From Cryptomeria japonica (lineage: Eukaryota; Streptophyta; Pinopsida; Cupressales; Cupressaceae), in the NCBI RefSeq assembly GCF_030272615.1, contig NC_081410.1, positions 573,883,241 through 573,947,240 on the forward strand: a DNA stretch of 64,000 bases, written 5' to 3'. The notes below the pieces were generated by a model, which saw only the letters and a list, made by a program, of their open reading frames with translations, did not search any database and had not been told where the DNA came from. Positions 1-10,417 of this stretch are shown in pieces. The stretch's first letter is position 1. Every line of letters begins with the position of its first letter. The translations under genes and the position numbers were made by a program.

Positions 1-239
1 GGTTTTACCGGTTACATTATAAAGAAAGGTTTAACCCTTTACGTCAGTTCACCGGTTTTAATTCACAAACTTTACATACACCGGTTACAACATCTTCTAC
101 AACTCTCTTCTTACCGGTTACAAGCCAATATCAAAAACAACAATATCTACATTAACCTAAATACCATTTACTGGTTCAATTGATATCAATGACAACATAT
201 CATTAATGCAATCTCTATGCAAAATGTCAATAGAGGAGA
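1..239 (-). repeat. Degraded copia-like LTR fragment
   Basis: This stretch has no credible coding frame. It is rich in the ACCGGTT motif and ends with a 'gatatcaatgacaacat' type phrase that also occurs near the outer end of the complete copia LTRs in this window (for example 3185-3203). I read it as the remains of a copia LTR into which the outer Tat-like element inserted. The boundary at 239 is inferred. Confidence 0.35.
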
Positions 240-1680
240 TGTGAAAAATATGATGCAATAACCAACTATGCTAGGAAAAGAACAAGGAAGCAAGTAGAAG
301 ATAAAAATGTAGAAACTAACTGAACTAAATCTAAGAAAAAAAGCACAGAGTAGGGAGGGGTATTCTAATGTGTACTTGTCATTGAAATTGGGGGCCGACT
401 AAGCAAGACCATGGTGCCACGACCTAGTCCTTGATACTGCAGAAAGATGAACTTCAAGATATGAGGTTCTAAGATACATAAATGCAAAACTGCCAAAAAT
501 GATGTAAAACAAGGAGGACCAAGGCGCCATGCCCTAGTCCCTGGAAACTTGGATCTACTTCTGAAGTTGAGTCTACACCTTTGTGTTTCGTTGGTCCTGA
601 AATTCGTGCATTTGCCAAATTCTTGTACCAACACTTGCAACTTGAAAAATGGTGTCTAGGTGGCTATATAGGGTTTTGCCTTAGTCAAACCCCTTGTTTT
701 GGTGATTTCCACCTCCACAAATAGCTGATATTGAAAATTTGTGTGCAAGAGTGTTGTGTGTATGCAAGATCCTAAATAAGAGTAATAAAGAATCTAGAGT
801 TCTACCCTATGCTTTGGAGAGAAAATCATAAATGATTATAAATGTAAATGTAAATGCTTTAAATCACAAATGAACTAAGAGATCTAAAGCATGAATGTAG
901 ATCTGAAAATGAAGCTCATGCAAAAACATGAAAATAACATGAAACCATACCAAACCCTAAGGGAGAGGTACAAGCCAATCATTAGTTGGTGATCTCCTGT
1001 TATTATTCAATGTCTTCAAAGCTCCTAATGGGTGTTGAAAATGCTTGATGTAGACTTGGTAAATCCTTTATTTTATGTTGTATACTTCATATAACCTACA
1101 CTTTCACTTCACAAGAGGCTCCTTCAAATGAGGAAAGGAAGGCTTTATGTAGGAAACCCTAACTTGTTTTTGAGTCATAGGTTGACCTAGAAATAATATT
1201 TTATGCCAATCTCTTGGATTTGAATATTAAAATACCACAAAAACATGCTCCCAAAATTCAAGGAGAAAAAGTCAGGATGATGTTGGTACCAACATGGTTT
1301 GAACACACGGTCTGACCAACTTTTTCTTGAATTTTCGGGGAAGCAAGATATTGTGATTTTAGAGATAATTTCAAGAGCATGTGGGAATTTGAGATGTCTA
1401 GATATGCGAAAGTGGGCCTTAAATGTTGAAATAAGACATAACTAGAGAATTTGATGAAATTATTAATTAGGAGAATGAAATAAAAAGGGGAACACTTAGG
1501 GTAAAGGGCCCAATTTTATGATGTGTAGAGTGATAAAAAAAGATTTTAGATTTAATTAAAGAAATTAATTAAATTATTAAAAGGAATTTTAAATACAAGA
1601 TGCAAATACACTAAGGTTGGTGATAACCTAAGTGTGGAATTGTACCACCCAATTAAGAGTGTAAAATTAATGACACTACA
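240..1680 (-). repeat. Putative 3' LTR of Tat3
   Basis: On the minus strand the segment would begin TGTAGTGTCATTAATTTT, which resembles the TGTAGACACC start of the Tat1 and Tat2 LTRs. Like them it carries AT-rich inverted repeats of the ttaattaaa type (about 1553-1582) close to that end. A purine tract abuts it. The far end at 240 (tgtgaaaaatatgatg on +) is only similar to the Tat LTR end and could be wrong. A short ORF at 365-640 holds nothing recognisable and is not called. Confidence 0.4.
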
Positions 1681-1848
1681 TTTAGTCCCTTCTTTAGCTG
1701 TCATATGACACTACATGCATATGCAAGCTAAAGTACAAAAAAGTAAACATTTCATGAAAAAAGGACTATATACATAAGCTGTTGGATGAAGCCCATAGTG
1801 CTATCTACAATACACTGTTAGGAACTACACCCTACAAAACCACATGTT
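1681..1848 (-). other. Polypurine tract and 3' non-coding remnant of Tat3
   Basis: Reading the minus strand, CAGCTAAAGAAGGGACTAAA directly precedes the putative LTR start, as expected of a polypurine tract. The rest of the interval is non-coding. It continues, across the Copia-A insertion, at 23542. Confidence 0.35.
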
Positions 1849-1853
1849 AGATA

Positions 1854-3230
1854 TGATGAATAATGATGAACTACTAAGGTCCTAATTGGTACTGAGAAGG
1901 GGGGTAAATCAGTACACACAAAAAAAATTGCTTCAACACTTTGTCATATCAAAACACAGCTGACTGGTTGTCTTCACCACTGAACTTAACCATATCTATA
2001 TCGGTTAAACAAAGATACTTCAGACAACATTCAATAGATCTCAAACCTTGATAACTACTTCACTGATATAACCATGCATGAGTTGTACCAATAATACCAC
2101 AACCATTTAACAATGCATGCATATCTAATTTAATCAAAACCACACAATCATCACATGAAAATATCACAACCCATAACATAGAGATTTTTCACGTGGAAAC
2201 CCAAATGGGAAAAACCACGGTGGGAATGAATACCAATAGCTTGTTTGCGAACTCTTTTGAAATCCACTCTATTACAAGCCTAGTATGGTTAAAGACTTTA
2301 CAATAAAGGTCTTGTTACGAACCGATCATGTTAGGGATCACTCGGTTAAGGGATGGCTATATACCCTATTAAAGGTTGAAACCCTGTTAGGAGTTACCTC
2401 GCTAGAGGATTTAAATAACTCAATAACCTTGAGCCACCTGGTTAGAGGATTTACAACAAAGCCTGTTAAAGCTACTTGGTCAAGGGATTTACCTTCTATT
2501 GAAATGGTTAAAAGACAATAGATAAAACACCGATCTGATAATAGCACTTCTTGCTAAGGCAAATCCTTTTCAGTTCCTCTCTTTTGCAATCACACTCTGC
2601 AGATTCCTCACTCTAGTTTGGCAAGTATCAAATCTCCAACATGCGGACACAAATACAACTTTTGCCAACTCCTACAATAACAAAACTTATCAACCTTATA
2701 GACAACAACTAGGTCAGTAGCATAAACCCTAAACCCTAAATATTTCAAGTTTACACTTACAAGCGATCCAATCCTAACTGTCCAAACACATTACATAGAA
2801 TGAAATGATCTAAAATAGATCTCAAGACATGTTGCATTGTCTAATCTTCACCGCATCTGAAAATCAATAACCTATCATGCGCTCTTCACACACCACTAAG
2901 AAAAATGCTCATTCCCAAGGTAGGCATTCAATGCATTCAATCTTCATGTGCACACAGTTGATGCGGTATCTCGATCCTTATCCTTATTCCTTAACTAACT
3001 GGTCACAAAACATCATCTATTGCACCGCACAAGCCAAACCGGTAACCCTAGAGTTGAACTGAGACTACCAACCGGTAGTCACACTTAGTGAACCCCAACA
3101 CTGGTCCACTCCATCCCAGTTGACCATAACCACTTCTGATCTTCATACCAGTTCATATCGGTTCACCTGCTTGAGTACTTATTGACATCAATGACAACAT
3201 ACATTATCACCCCTTCATCATATGCCAACA
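1854..3230 (-). repeat. 3' LTR of Copia-A
   Basis: This LTR is 1377 bp, TGTTGGCATATGATG..ATTATTCATCA on the minus strand, and matches the split 5' LTR along its length. It contains the conserved block 'cacgtggaaacccaaatggg' near 2190 and a G-run (C-run on the minus strand) near 1900. The other copia LTRs in this window share both. Short ORFs inside it (2285-2521, 2877-3062) are not genes. Confidence 0.93.
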
Positions 3231-3242
3231 ATCTCCCCCTTT
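3231..3242 (-). other. Polypurine tract of Copia-A
   Basis: The minus strand reads AAAGGGGGAGAT immediately before the LTR start TGTTGG. This is the typical plus-strand primer position. A second, weaker copy of the motif lies at about 3424-3437. The interval 3243-3570 holds no other feature I can support. Confidence 0.85.
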
Positions 3243-3570
3243 GGCATTGATGGCAATACTCAGTGTATCATTGCTTAGTATCTGCACCATTCTCAATAAC
3301 ATATACTGGTTCAACTTTAAAAGATCACCACCACCACCTAGACTGGTCAGTGTGTACTTTGCTCAATCACTTCTCACACCACTTATTTCATCTCCCCTTT
3401 GCATATTGACTTTCAAACATATTCTTCTCCCCATTTGATAGCAATGCCAAAGTGGAGGCACAAGCTTCTGGGCTCCACTATGTTGCTCTCCCTATGGAGT
3501 AGCATCCTTCAACACATCAATCCTATAAGATTTGATACTGTAGTACCTAACTGATGTGGAGCACACATCT

Positions 3571-4347
3571 TTAATTTACTTCATGAAGGGGAAGAACCCC
3601 TAATGCACCTCTCAAATAGGTAAATGTAGTCTTCGGTAAGGGCTTAGTGAATATGTCTGCTAGCTGCTCCTTACTAGAAACATGTTCTAACACAACCTCT
3701 TTATTTTGAACCTTTTCTCTCAAGAAATGATACTTAAGCTCAATATGCTTGGTCCTAGCATGCAATATCATATTTTTGGAAATATTTATTGCATTGGTAT
3801 TATCATAAAATATACTCACCAGTTTAGATATAATCACTTCAAAGCCATTTAGTAAATGCTTCATCCAGATTGCCTAAGTGCAGTTCATAAATGCTGCCAC
3901 ATACTCCACTTCAGCTGTAGACTAGGAAATACAACTCTGCTTCTTGCTCGTCCATGAGACTAGTCTTCCACCAAGGAAGAATGCTCCACCAGTTATTCTC
4001 TTCCGATTATCCATATTACCTACCCAATATGCATCGGTAAACACTTTGAGATCAAATTCACCATTGTATGGATACCACAATCCATAATCAACTATCCCTT
4101 TTAGGTATGTAAGAATCCTCTTTACCACTACCAAGTGGGATTCTCTTGGGCTCTTCTAAAAATGGGCCACTATACCCATTGCATGAGAAATATCAGGTCT
4201 ATTGTGCATCGTATAATGCAACTTACCAACCATTGACCAGTACTCCTTCTCATCCACCAATGTTGTATCATCCTCCTTTGTTAGTTTGCATCTAGTCACC
4301 ATCAGCGTTCCAACTGGTTTTCTCTCCTCCATACTAAAGGTCTTCAA
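3571..4347 (-). pseudogene. Copia-A RT C-terminus and RNase H (broken)
   Basis: This is the end of the copia polyprotein: the thumb/connection part of reverse transcriptase followed by RNase H, which removes RNA from the RNA-DNA hybrid in the virus-like particle. Visible landmarks in order are the RT tail 'YWSMVGKLHYTMHNRPDIS', the RNase H start 'FDLKVFTDAYWVGNMDNR', 'GGAFFLGGRLVSWTSKKQSC', and the terminal block 'TKHIELKYHFLREK' to 'DIFTKPLPK' that is characteristic of copia RNase H. The pieces share one frame but are separated by stops near 4150, 3920 and 3865. The ATG codons that open the individual ORFs are not real starts. Confidence 0.85.
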
Positions 4348-4404
4348 TAACTCTTTGATATAATTGGACTAGGTAATGAACATACCCTCTTTCATCTGCT
4401 GAAT

Positions 4405-5055
4405 CTATAGACCAATGAAAAACTTTATCTCTCCAATCAGAGACATATCAAACTCCTTTTTCATCTCATTTGCAAATGCATGACTCATATCATCATCTCC
4501 ACCAAAGATTATATCATCTACAAATACTTCACATATCAAAATCTGACCACCTTCACATTTTAGGTAGATGTTGTTTTCCTCACTTGTTCTTTGAAATCCT
4601 ATCTTCACAAGATGAGAGTGTAACCATTCGTACCATGCCCTTGGTGCCTGTTTCAATCCATACAGGGCCTTATGTAATCTACACACCATGTCACTATCTT
4701 TTGACAAATCAAACCCATCTGGTTGCTTAATATACACTTATTCCTCCAAGATTCCATTCAAGAAGGCAAATTTCACATCTATCTAGTATACCTTAAATCC
4801 CTTGAATGTTGAAAATTCAAGTAGCATTCAAACACCTTCCAGTCTAGCCACTGGGGCAAAGGTTTCTCCATAGTCTTCTCCTTCTTCCTTAACATATAAC
4901 TTGCATACAAGTCTTGCCTTATTCCTTACCACTATGCCTTCTTCATTCAGCTTATTCCTAAAGACCCATTTGGTACCTATGACATTCTTGTGTTCTAGTC
5001 TGGGTACTAAGGACCATGTTGCATTCTTCTCTATTTGGTCTAACTCCTCTTCCAT
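4405..5055 (-). pseudogene. Copia-A reverse transcriptase (broken)
   Basis: This is copia-type RNA-dependent DNA polymerase. It begins in the typical linker 'EELDQIEKNATWSLVPR', then '[14 protein letters not shown]', 'ETFAPVARLEGV', '[21 protein letters not shown]', and the catalytic YVDD-type box as [12 protein letters not shown]. It is in the same frame as the RNase H downstream and the linker upstream. Stops interrupt it near 4740-4825 and 4400. A TAG at 5065-5067 sits where the family has Trp (ED-W-IKEMEEEL), a TGG to TAG change in a CTG/CAG context. It is non-functional as it stands. Confidence 0.87.
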
Positions 5056-5205
5056 TTCCTTTATCTAGTCTTCATGGGTAAGTGCCTCTCTAGGGGTCTT
5101 AGGCTCAAAATTCTGAAATCATGCAATAATTTTCTTTCACCTTTCTCCTTGTAAGTATTCCTGCATCTTTGTCTCCTATGATCTTCTTCGGATCATGATG
5201 CAGTC

Positions 5206-6463
5206 TTACATACCTAGGAATGACTGTAGCAAGTTCTGCTTGCTTTTCCTCTTCTTTTCCACTTCATCTTCTTCTTCACCCACTGAAGCTTCTACCAGTA
5301 TAGAAACACTAAGGTCTTTCCAGTGTTTGTCACTTGTTTCTTTCTTAACTAGTTCCCAGAAGGCTAAACCTAGTTCATCTTCCATTTGCTTGTTGTCAGT
5401 TTCCTCAAGCTTCTCAGGGGATTCATCAACCTTGACATTGATATTCTCAACAATCTTCTGAGTCTTGTTCTTGTAGCACTTGAGAGCTTTTCTTTTAGTG
5501 GAATATCTCAGGAATATTCCTTCATCACACTTAGCATCAAACTTACTCAGGTGCGCACCTCTCCTAATATAGAATTTACTCCCAAACACTTTGAAATAAC
5601 TCACATTGGGAGTTCTCCCATTCTAGTACTCATAGGGGGTTTTTTTCTTTACCTTTCTTAATGAGTACTGGATTCATGGTGTAGACTACAGTGCTCACTA
5701 CTTCTCTCCAAAATGTGTGAGCAACATTTCCTTGGATCAACATAGTTCTGGCCGCTTCAACCACAGTCCTATTGTTTCTTTCTACTATGTTGTTCTATTG
5801 TAGTGTCCTTGGGGTAGACAATTGCCTCTTAATCATGTTCTCCTCATAGTACTTATTGAATTCATCAGAAGTGAATTCACCTCCCTGAGCAGTCCTTAGG
5901 CATTCTATCCTTCTACCACTCTCCTTCTCCACCAATGCCCTAAAGGCTTTGAACTTTCCAAATGCCTCAGATTTGTCATTCAAGAATGTGACCCACATCA
6001 TCCTTGATCAATCATTAGTAAGAATCATGAAGTACCGATCTCCCTGAATGCTTCTAGTTTTCATTGGACCACACAGATTGGTGTGCACTAGATCAAGTAA
6101 GTTCTCTAGAAAAAGACTTACCTTTGAATGTTGAGGAAGACATCTTCCCAAGTTGGCATTCTCTGCACAAGGCATTCTCCAGTTTGTTCAACAAAGGCAA
6201 TCCTCTTACTAGCCTTTACAATATTGTCAAATTTTATTTGACAAAGTCTCCTATGCCATATCTAATTATCATCAAATTTCACCATCAGGCACTGACTAAT
6301 CTTGGTATTCAACTGAAACGGGTTTCCTCTGGTCTTCTTACCGGTGGCAATAAGTTCACCAATTTTTTCCAATTATTCTACAGACCCCACCTTTAAAATC
6401 CAGTATGAGTCCTTTGTTGTTCATTTGAACAACACTCAAAAGATTATGCTTAATGCCTTCCAC
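5206..6463 (-). pseudogene. Copia-A integrase and IN-RT linker (broken, catalytically dead)
   Basis: Integrase inserts the cDNA copy into host DNA. Reading down from 6463, the remnants show the zinc-binding region (IWHRRLCQIKFDN), the core around 'HTNLCGPMKTRSIQGDRYF', then 'LRTAQGGEFTSDEFNKYY', then 'GSKFYIRRGAHLSKFDAKCDEG' and the acidic linker. Copia families usually read HTDLCGP and LRSDQGGEF at the two catalytic Asp positions. Here they are Asn and Ala, so both are lost. There is a frameshift between 5795 and 5604 and several stops. The C-terminal linker (5206-5604) is rich in Lys and Glu. Confidence 0.85.
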
Positions 6464-7677
6464 CTAGTAGACATCATCCACACTGCTCTTTCCATTTAGT
6501 GAGATGGATCCTTTTCCTTTCACCATGCAAGGTGCATCATTGCCAAACCGGACAACACCACCATCATATTCTTCAAGAGACAGAAACTTTCTCTGGTCAT
6601 CAGTCATGTGGTGAGAACACCTGCTATCAATTATCCACTCGTTAGAGTTGTCAATATGTGAGACAAGGGCTTTCTGGTTAGACAACTCTTCCTTGACAGC
6701 CACAAACACTATGTCCTCATTCTCTTCATCCTCAGATTCTTCATTGGTAAAACCTCCATCCACTGCAACAAGATAGTTTCTCCTACCTACTCCTTTATAC
6801 TTCCTAAACCTCTCTGGTTTATCCTTATTGTTATTTTTAGGACAGTTAACAGCTATAAGTCCTATCTTATTGCAGGAAAAACACTTCAAAGGAAGCTTAC
6901 CTTTGTATTTTTTGGTGCCTTTTGGAAGTCTCTTGGCAATAAGAGCTTCAAACTCCATCAGAATCTCCTTGTCATCCATATCTCTACTTGGCTTGGATTC
7001 ATAACTGATACTGACCTCTTTTCCTTTCCTAGTCGATGTAGAAGAAGTAGACACTCTAAAGGCTAACTCGATCTTTTGAACACTACCATCATAGCCATTC
7101 AATTCATATGCAATCAACTTTTCAATAATAGAGTCTAAAGATACCTTGGTTTTGTCAATAGACCTTAGCTCCTGAATAGCGGCAACCCTGATTGCATAGA
7201 CCGATAAAAGTGATCTCAGAACTTTATTGACAATAGTGGCATCATCAATTGTTCCACCAATGCTCTTGATCTCTCCAACCACTATCTTGATTCTTATGCC
7301 ATACTATTGAATGGTCTCTCCTTCAACCATCCTCATATCTTCAAACTTTCCTCTAAGGATTTCTTCCTTAGCCTGCTTAACATGTTCATCACTGCCATAA
7401 ATGGATTCCAATTTGTCCCATATTCTTTCAGATTTTCCTTATCTTGTACATCAATGAACTTTACATTGGACAAGCTGCTAATAAGGGCTTCCATGACTTG
7501 CCCATTTTCTTGTATCTCTCTTTTTTGATCATTAGTTACAGTGCCAGAGGGGATTACATAGGAATTCTCAACATAGTTCCAGTGTTGTGCACCAAAACTC
7601 TTGATATGTATCTTCATCCTATCCTTCCATATTTTAAAGTTGTCCCTGTTGAACTTAGGACCTTCCCTCTTCATCAT
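6464..7677 (-). pseudogene. Copia-A gag and protease (broken)
   Basis: Gag forms the particle shell and the retropepsin-like protease cuts the polyprotein. The start at 7677 opens with 'MMKREGPKFNRDNFKIWKDRM', the usual copia gag beginning. Residues resembling the UBN2-type gag core follow, then 'ESEDEENEDIVFVAV'. The zinc knuckle reads CFSCNKIGLIAVNC, where the family's His is replaced by Leu. The protease reads WIIDSRCSHHMT, where the family has DSG, so the active-site Gly is Arg. A frameshift lies between 7333 and 7282. The next frame runs to 6464 and on into integrase. Confidence 0.87.
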
Positions 7678-7734
7678 TAAAATAGGATATTTTGTCTCAA
7701 GTTGTTAAGCTTATATCACTGAGGACCTGGATGA

Positions 7735-7746
7735 GCTCCAATACCA
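7735..7746 (-). other. Primer binding site of Copia-A
   Basis: The minus strand reads TGGTATTGGAGC two bases inside the 5' LTR end. The initiator-Met tRNA site used by plant copia elements is TGGTATCAGAGC, so there are two mismatches. Confidence 0.8.
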
Positions 7747-7748
7747 AT

Positions 7749-7988
7749 TGATGAATAATGATGAACTACTAAAGTCCTAACCTATACTGAGAGGGGGGGG
7801 CGAATCAGTACACAAAAATAAAACTGCTTCAATATTTTATCATATCAAAACACAGTTGGCCAGTTGTCTTCACCACTGAGCTTAACTATAGCTATATCAG
7901 TTAAACAAAGATACTTCAACCAACATTCAATAGATCTCAAACCTTGATAACTACTTCACTTATATAATCATGCATGGGTTGTACCAAT
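7749..7988 (-). repeat. 5' LTR of Copia-A, inner part
   Basis: This matches positions 1854-2094 of the 3' LTR and is cut at the Tat1 insertion. The last five bases, CCAAT, are the left TSD copy of Tat1. Confidence 0.92.
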
Positions 7989-8763
7989 TGTTTACAGTGA
8001 AAATGGATACAACAATGATAATATTGAAAGACTAAATGAATTCAACCACAAAAACCCTAGCCTAACAACAACAAAGATCTACCATAACATATGAAGATTA
8101 CCTAAGACAATGCAAATCAAATGAAATCACAAAGATTATACCATCACATGTTCAATAGGGTTTGGATCTCCATTCTTCCTATCTCCATTGATCTTGCTTG
8201 ATATATTTGCTCTCAGATTTTATGTGCACAAGAGCTCAACAAAGAACGGAAATGTGGTTGCAAGTAGGATCGCATATGTTCGAAAGTGCAATGTAGTCGA
8301 GTAGTCAACCAGGGTTTGATAATGAAGGAAGCATCTCCTTATATAGAATACACTATAAGAAATGGAGGGATAAGATTGAGAGGTGTAAAAGAGGTTGGCT
8401 ATGATTAGAGGGTAGGTAGAGGAAATAATAAAATAATGAAAGGGGTAGGTAGTGTAGGAATTAAGAGATGAATGACATGTGTCATGGGTAGAAAAGGTTA
8501 ATGAATTAATTAAATAAATAAAGATTTATTTAATTAATAGAAGAAGTGGGATAATTAAATAAATAAAATATTTATTTAATTTAGGAAAAAGGATAATTTA
8601 AATAAATAAATGTATTTATTTAAATGAGAAATAAGGCTAGAAGAGGATAAATGATTTAATTAAATAAATAAGGATTTATTTAATTAGTAGAAGATTTAGG
8701 CTTAAGATAATTAAATAAATAAAATATTTATTTAATTAGACTGGACAATTTTAGGTGTCTACA
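7989..8763 (-). repeat. 3' LTR of Tat1
   Basis: On the minus strand it runs TGTAGACACC..CACTGTAAACA. It is nearly identical to 21600-22365 apart from about 22 substitutions and an indel near 8165. The U3 end contains five AT-rich inverted repeats (8505-8738). Confidence 0.93.
8505..8738. repeat. Five AT-rich inverted repeats in U3 of Tat1
   Basis: Successive near-perfect palindromes of the form attaattaaataaata-n-tatttatttaatt occur at about 8505-8540, 8553-8584, 8593-8628, 8651-8690 and 8706-8738. Matching sets are found at 22107-22339, 31070-31303 and 46478-46711. Each can fold into a hairpin or cruciform. They lie next to the U3 start, where promoter elements would be expected. Confidence 0.8.
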
Positions 8764-8780
8764 TTTTGCCCCTCTTTGAG
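8764..8780 (-). other. Polypurine tract of Tat1
   Basis: The minus strand reads CTCAAAGAGGGGCAAAA immediately before the LTR start TGTAGACACC. Tat2 has the same sequence at 31328-31344. Confidence 0.82.
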
Positions 8781-9020
8781 ACAATGCAGCTTGTCATGTT
8801 GTTTCAAAGAAGATAAGATGAACTGATACAAAGTTGCCCCAATATGGGAATGATATGCCCCCTCGAGAGATTGGATGAAAATGTCTAAAAAGATTGCAGA
8901 TAATCTCTTGATAAGAAAGAATGGCTACAATGGACTGACCGGATAGGATAGAGTGACAGAGTCACGAGATAATGAAGACTGACTCAAGAAACAAGGGCTA
9001 GGGCTAGGGCTAGGGTAGTC

Positions 9021-9027
9021 TATAAGA
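9021..9027 (+). promoter_or_regulatory. TATA-like box of the Tat1 antisense gene
   Basis: TATAAGA lies about 97 bp before the ATG at 9118, within the block ctataagatagacca that is also kept in Tat2 (31574). Its use as a promoter is inference. Confidence 0.4.
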
Positions 9028-9298
9028 TAGACCATGAGGGAAATACATCCTCATTGTCATCCACACATCCAAGAGATCAGAGTGCAGAGTGAGATAGAGT
9101 AGCAGCAGTTAGCAGCGATGGAAATGGTTCATAGATTCGATCGTGTTTGCCAATTTCAGAGGCCAGCAAAGGCAGGAGAGCCGGTGAGTACCACAAAACC
9201 TCCTTGTACCTTGTCGCATTAATTTATGTCATTAATGCATGTCAAGTAGAGCAATAAATGCACTTTTAGGTATTGTCAAAAAATGTCAAAAACGTCGA

Positions 9299-9551
9299 GG
9301 CACGTCTGCATTAGTGCTAGGTGCATCTATGTTTGTGCCAAGCGCATCTGTGCCGAAAAAGGCCTCTATGCAGGATGCAATCGCGTCTATGTTTTTTAGG
9401 CACGTGTGTGCTAGGAAGGCATGTTTGTGTCTTTCAGGCACATCTGTGTAGATCATAGACACATCTATGTCTTTCAGGCATGTCTATGCAGAGCAAGCGC
9501 GTTTATGGAGGCTCTAAGCACGTTTGTGTAATGAAAGCGCATCTATGTCTT
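9299..9551 (+). repeat. Array of CGCGTCTGTGT-type motifs in the antisense intron of Tat1
   Basis: About a dozen degenerate copies of a 10-12 bp motif (gcrcgtctrtgt; for example 'aggcacgtctg', 'agcgcatctgtg') are separated by unlike spacers of 8-15 bp. The array sits inside the predicted intron. Tat2 has the same array at 31876-32126. The reverse complement occurs in the 5' leader. Short ORFs across it (9239-9451) are by-products of the repeat. Confidence 0.75.
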
Positions 9552-9658
9552 CAAGGACAAATCGGCAGTTATGTGATGAACATACATTGTTGATTGGATA
9601 AGCTGCTGAGAGGATTCACTCAAGCAGGTCCTCTAGGGAAGATGTAGGATAGGTCGAG

Positions 9659-9937
9659 GCACTTTGTGATGAACAGTGAGTACCAAGACAAAGTACTTTG
9701 TGATGAATAGTGAGTACTAAAATATGAGCAGCACTTTGTGATGAACAATGAGTGTAAATGTGAGCAGCACTTTGTGATAAACAGTGAGTGCAAAACACGT
9801 AGTACTTTGTGATGAACAGTGAGTACCACTAGAATAGAGGCAACACTTTGTGATGAATAGTGAGTGTTACTAGAATAGAGTACCATACACACTTAGATAA
9901 AAAGTAGTATTTTGTGATGAATAGGGAATGCCACTAT
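9659..9937 (+). repeat. Seven-copy minisatellite in the antisense intron of Tat1
   Basis: The core cactttgtgatgaacagtgag recurs seven times with spacers of about 12-25 bp. Copies differ by single substitutions such as aac/aat and agtg/aggg. Tat2 holds seven copies at 32251-32530. Two minus-strand ORFs here (9616-9892) are shadows of the repeat. Confidence 0.85.
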
Positions 9938-10417
9938 GACTGACATGATTGGTTTGCATTTTTGTAGGAGTACTTGCCTATGCTGGAGTCACGGGAGAGA
10001 TTCCCATCGACTCAGAGATTGTGAGTTAAGCTGACAGTTGTTGAGAGAGTAGCCATTGATGCTATGGGCTTATGCCACATTTTGTATGTGCCTGAGTTTT
10101 GGGTGAACATGGGTTTGCTGACTGCATTAGCTGAGAGGTGGCAATCTGAGACTTGCACTTTCCATTTGCCGATGGGTGAGATGATAGTCACTTTGGAGGA
10201 CGTTTACAAGATTTTCAGGATACCGATTGATGGGGAGTTAGTACCATACGATCGAGATGGAGACAGGGATGCACTGAGACGAGTGTTTCAAGATCCAGGA
10301 CTGAAGATGAGGGCTAGACACGTGGCATGGGACATGATGATAGTGATAGGACTGGCACTACTAGCAGTATTGGCAAGAGTGATCAATGGGTTCCTCTGTC
10401 CAGATAGGGTGACATGA

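Larger units (their letters stand above)
9118..10417 (+). pseudogene. Antisense plant mobile domain gene of Tat1 (truncated)
   Basis: This gene lies on the strand opposite to gag-pol. Exon 1 (9118-9183, 22 codons) ends at the donor CCG/GTGAGTA. The intron is 9184-9967 and ends TTTTTGTAG. Exon 2 begins GAG at 9968 in phase 0. After an in-frame TGA at 10022 the frame is open to 10417 and encodes a plant mobile domain (PMD) segment: 'ILYVPEFWVNMGLLTALAER', 'TFHLPMGEMIVTLEDVYKI', 'RIPIDGELVPYDRDGDRDA'. PMD proteins such as MAIN/MAIL of Arabidopsis are nuclear and are also carried by plant transposons. Compared with Tat2, the frame stops at a CGG to TGA change and about 1.6 kb is deleted after 10430. 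The domain call is by eye. Confidence 0.75.

Noticed and set aside
365-640. 91-codon minus ORF in the putative Tat3 LTR
   Set aside because: No recognisable domain. It sits in a repeat with an internal near-duplicate (about 408-428 and 520-541).
8990-9017. gggctagggctagggctaggg, telomere-like repeat
   Set aside because: The unit is GGGCTA, not the plant TTTAGGG. Only about four copies are seen and Tat2 has a degenerate form.
9659-9937. Regularly spaced repeats resembling a CRISPR array
   Set aside because: Spacers are short and themselves similar, the repeats are diverged, no cas genes are present and the context is a plant retrotransposon.
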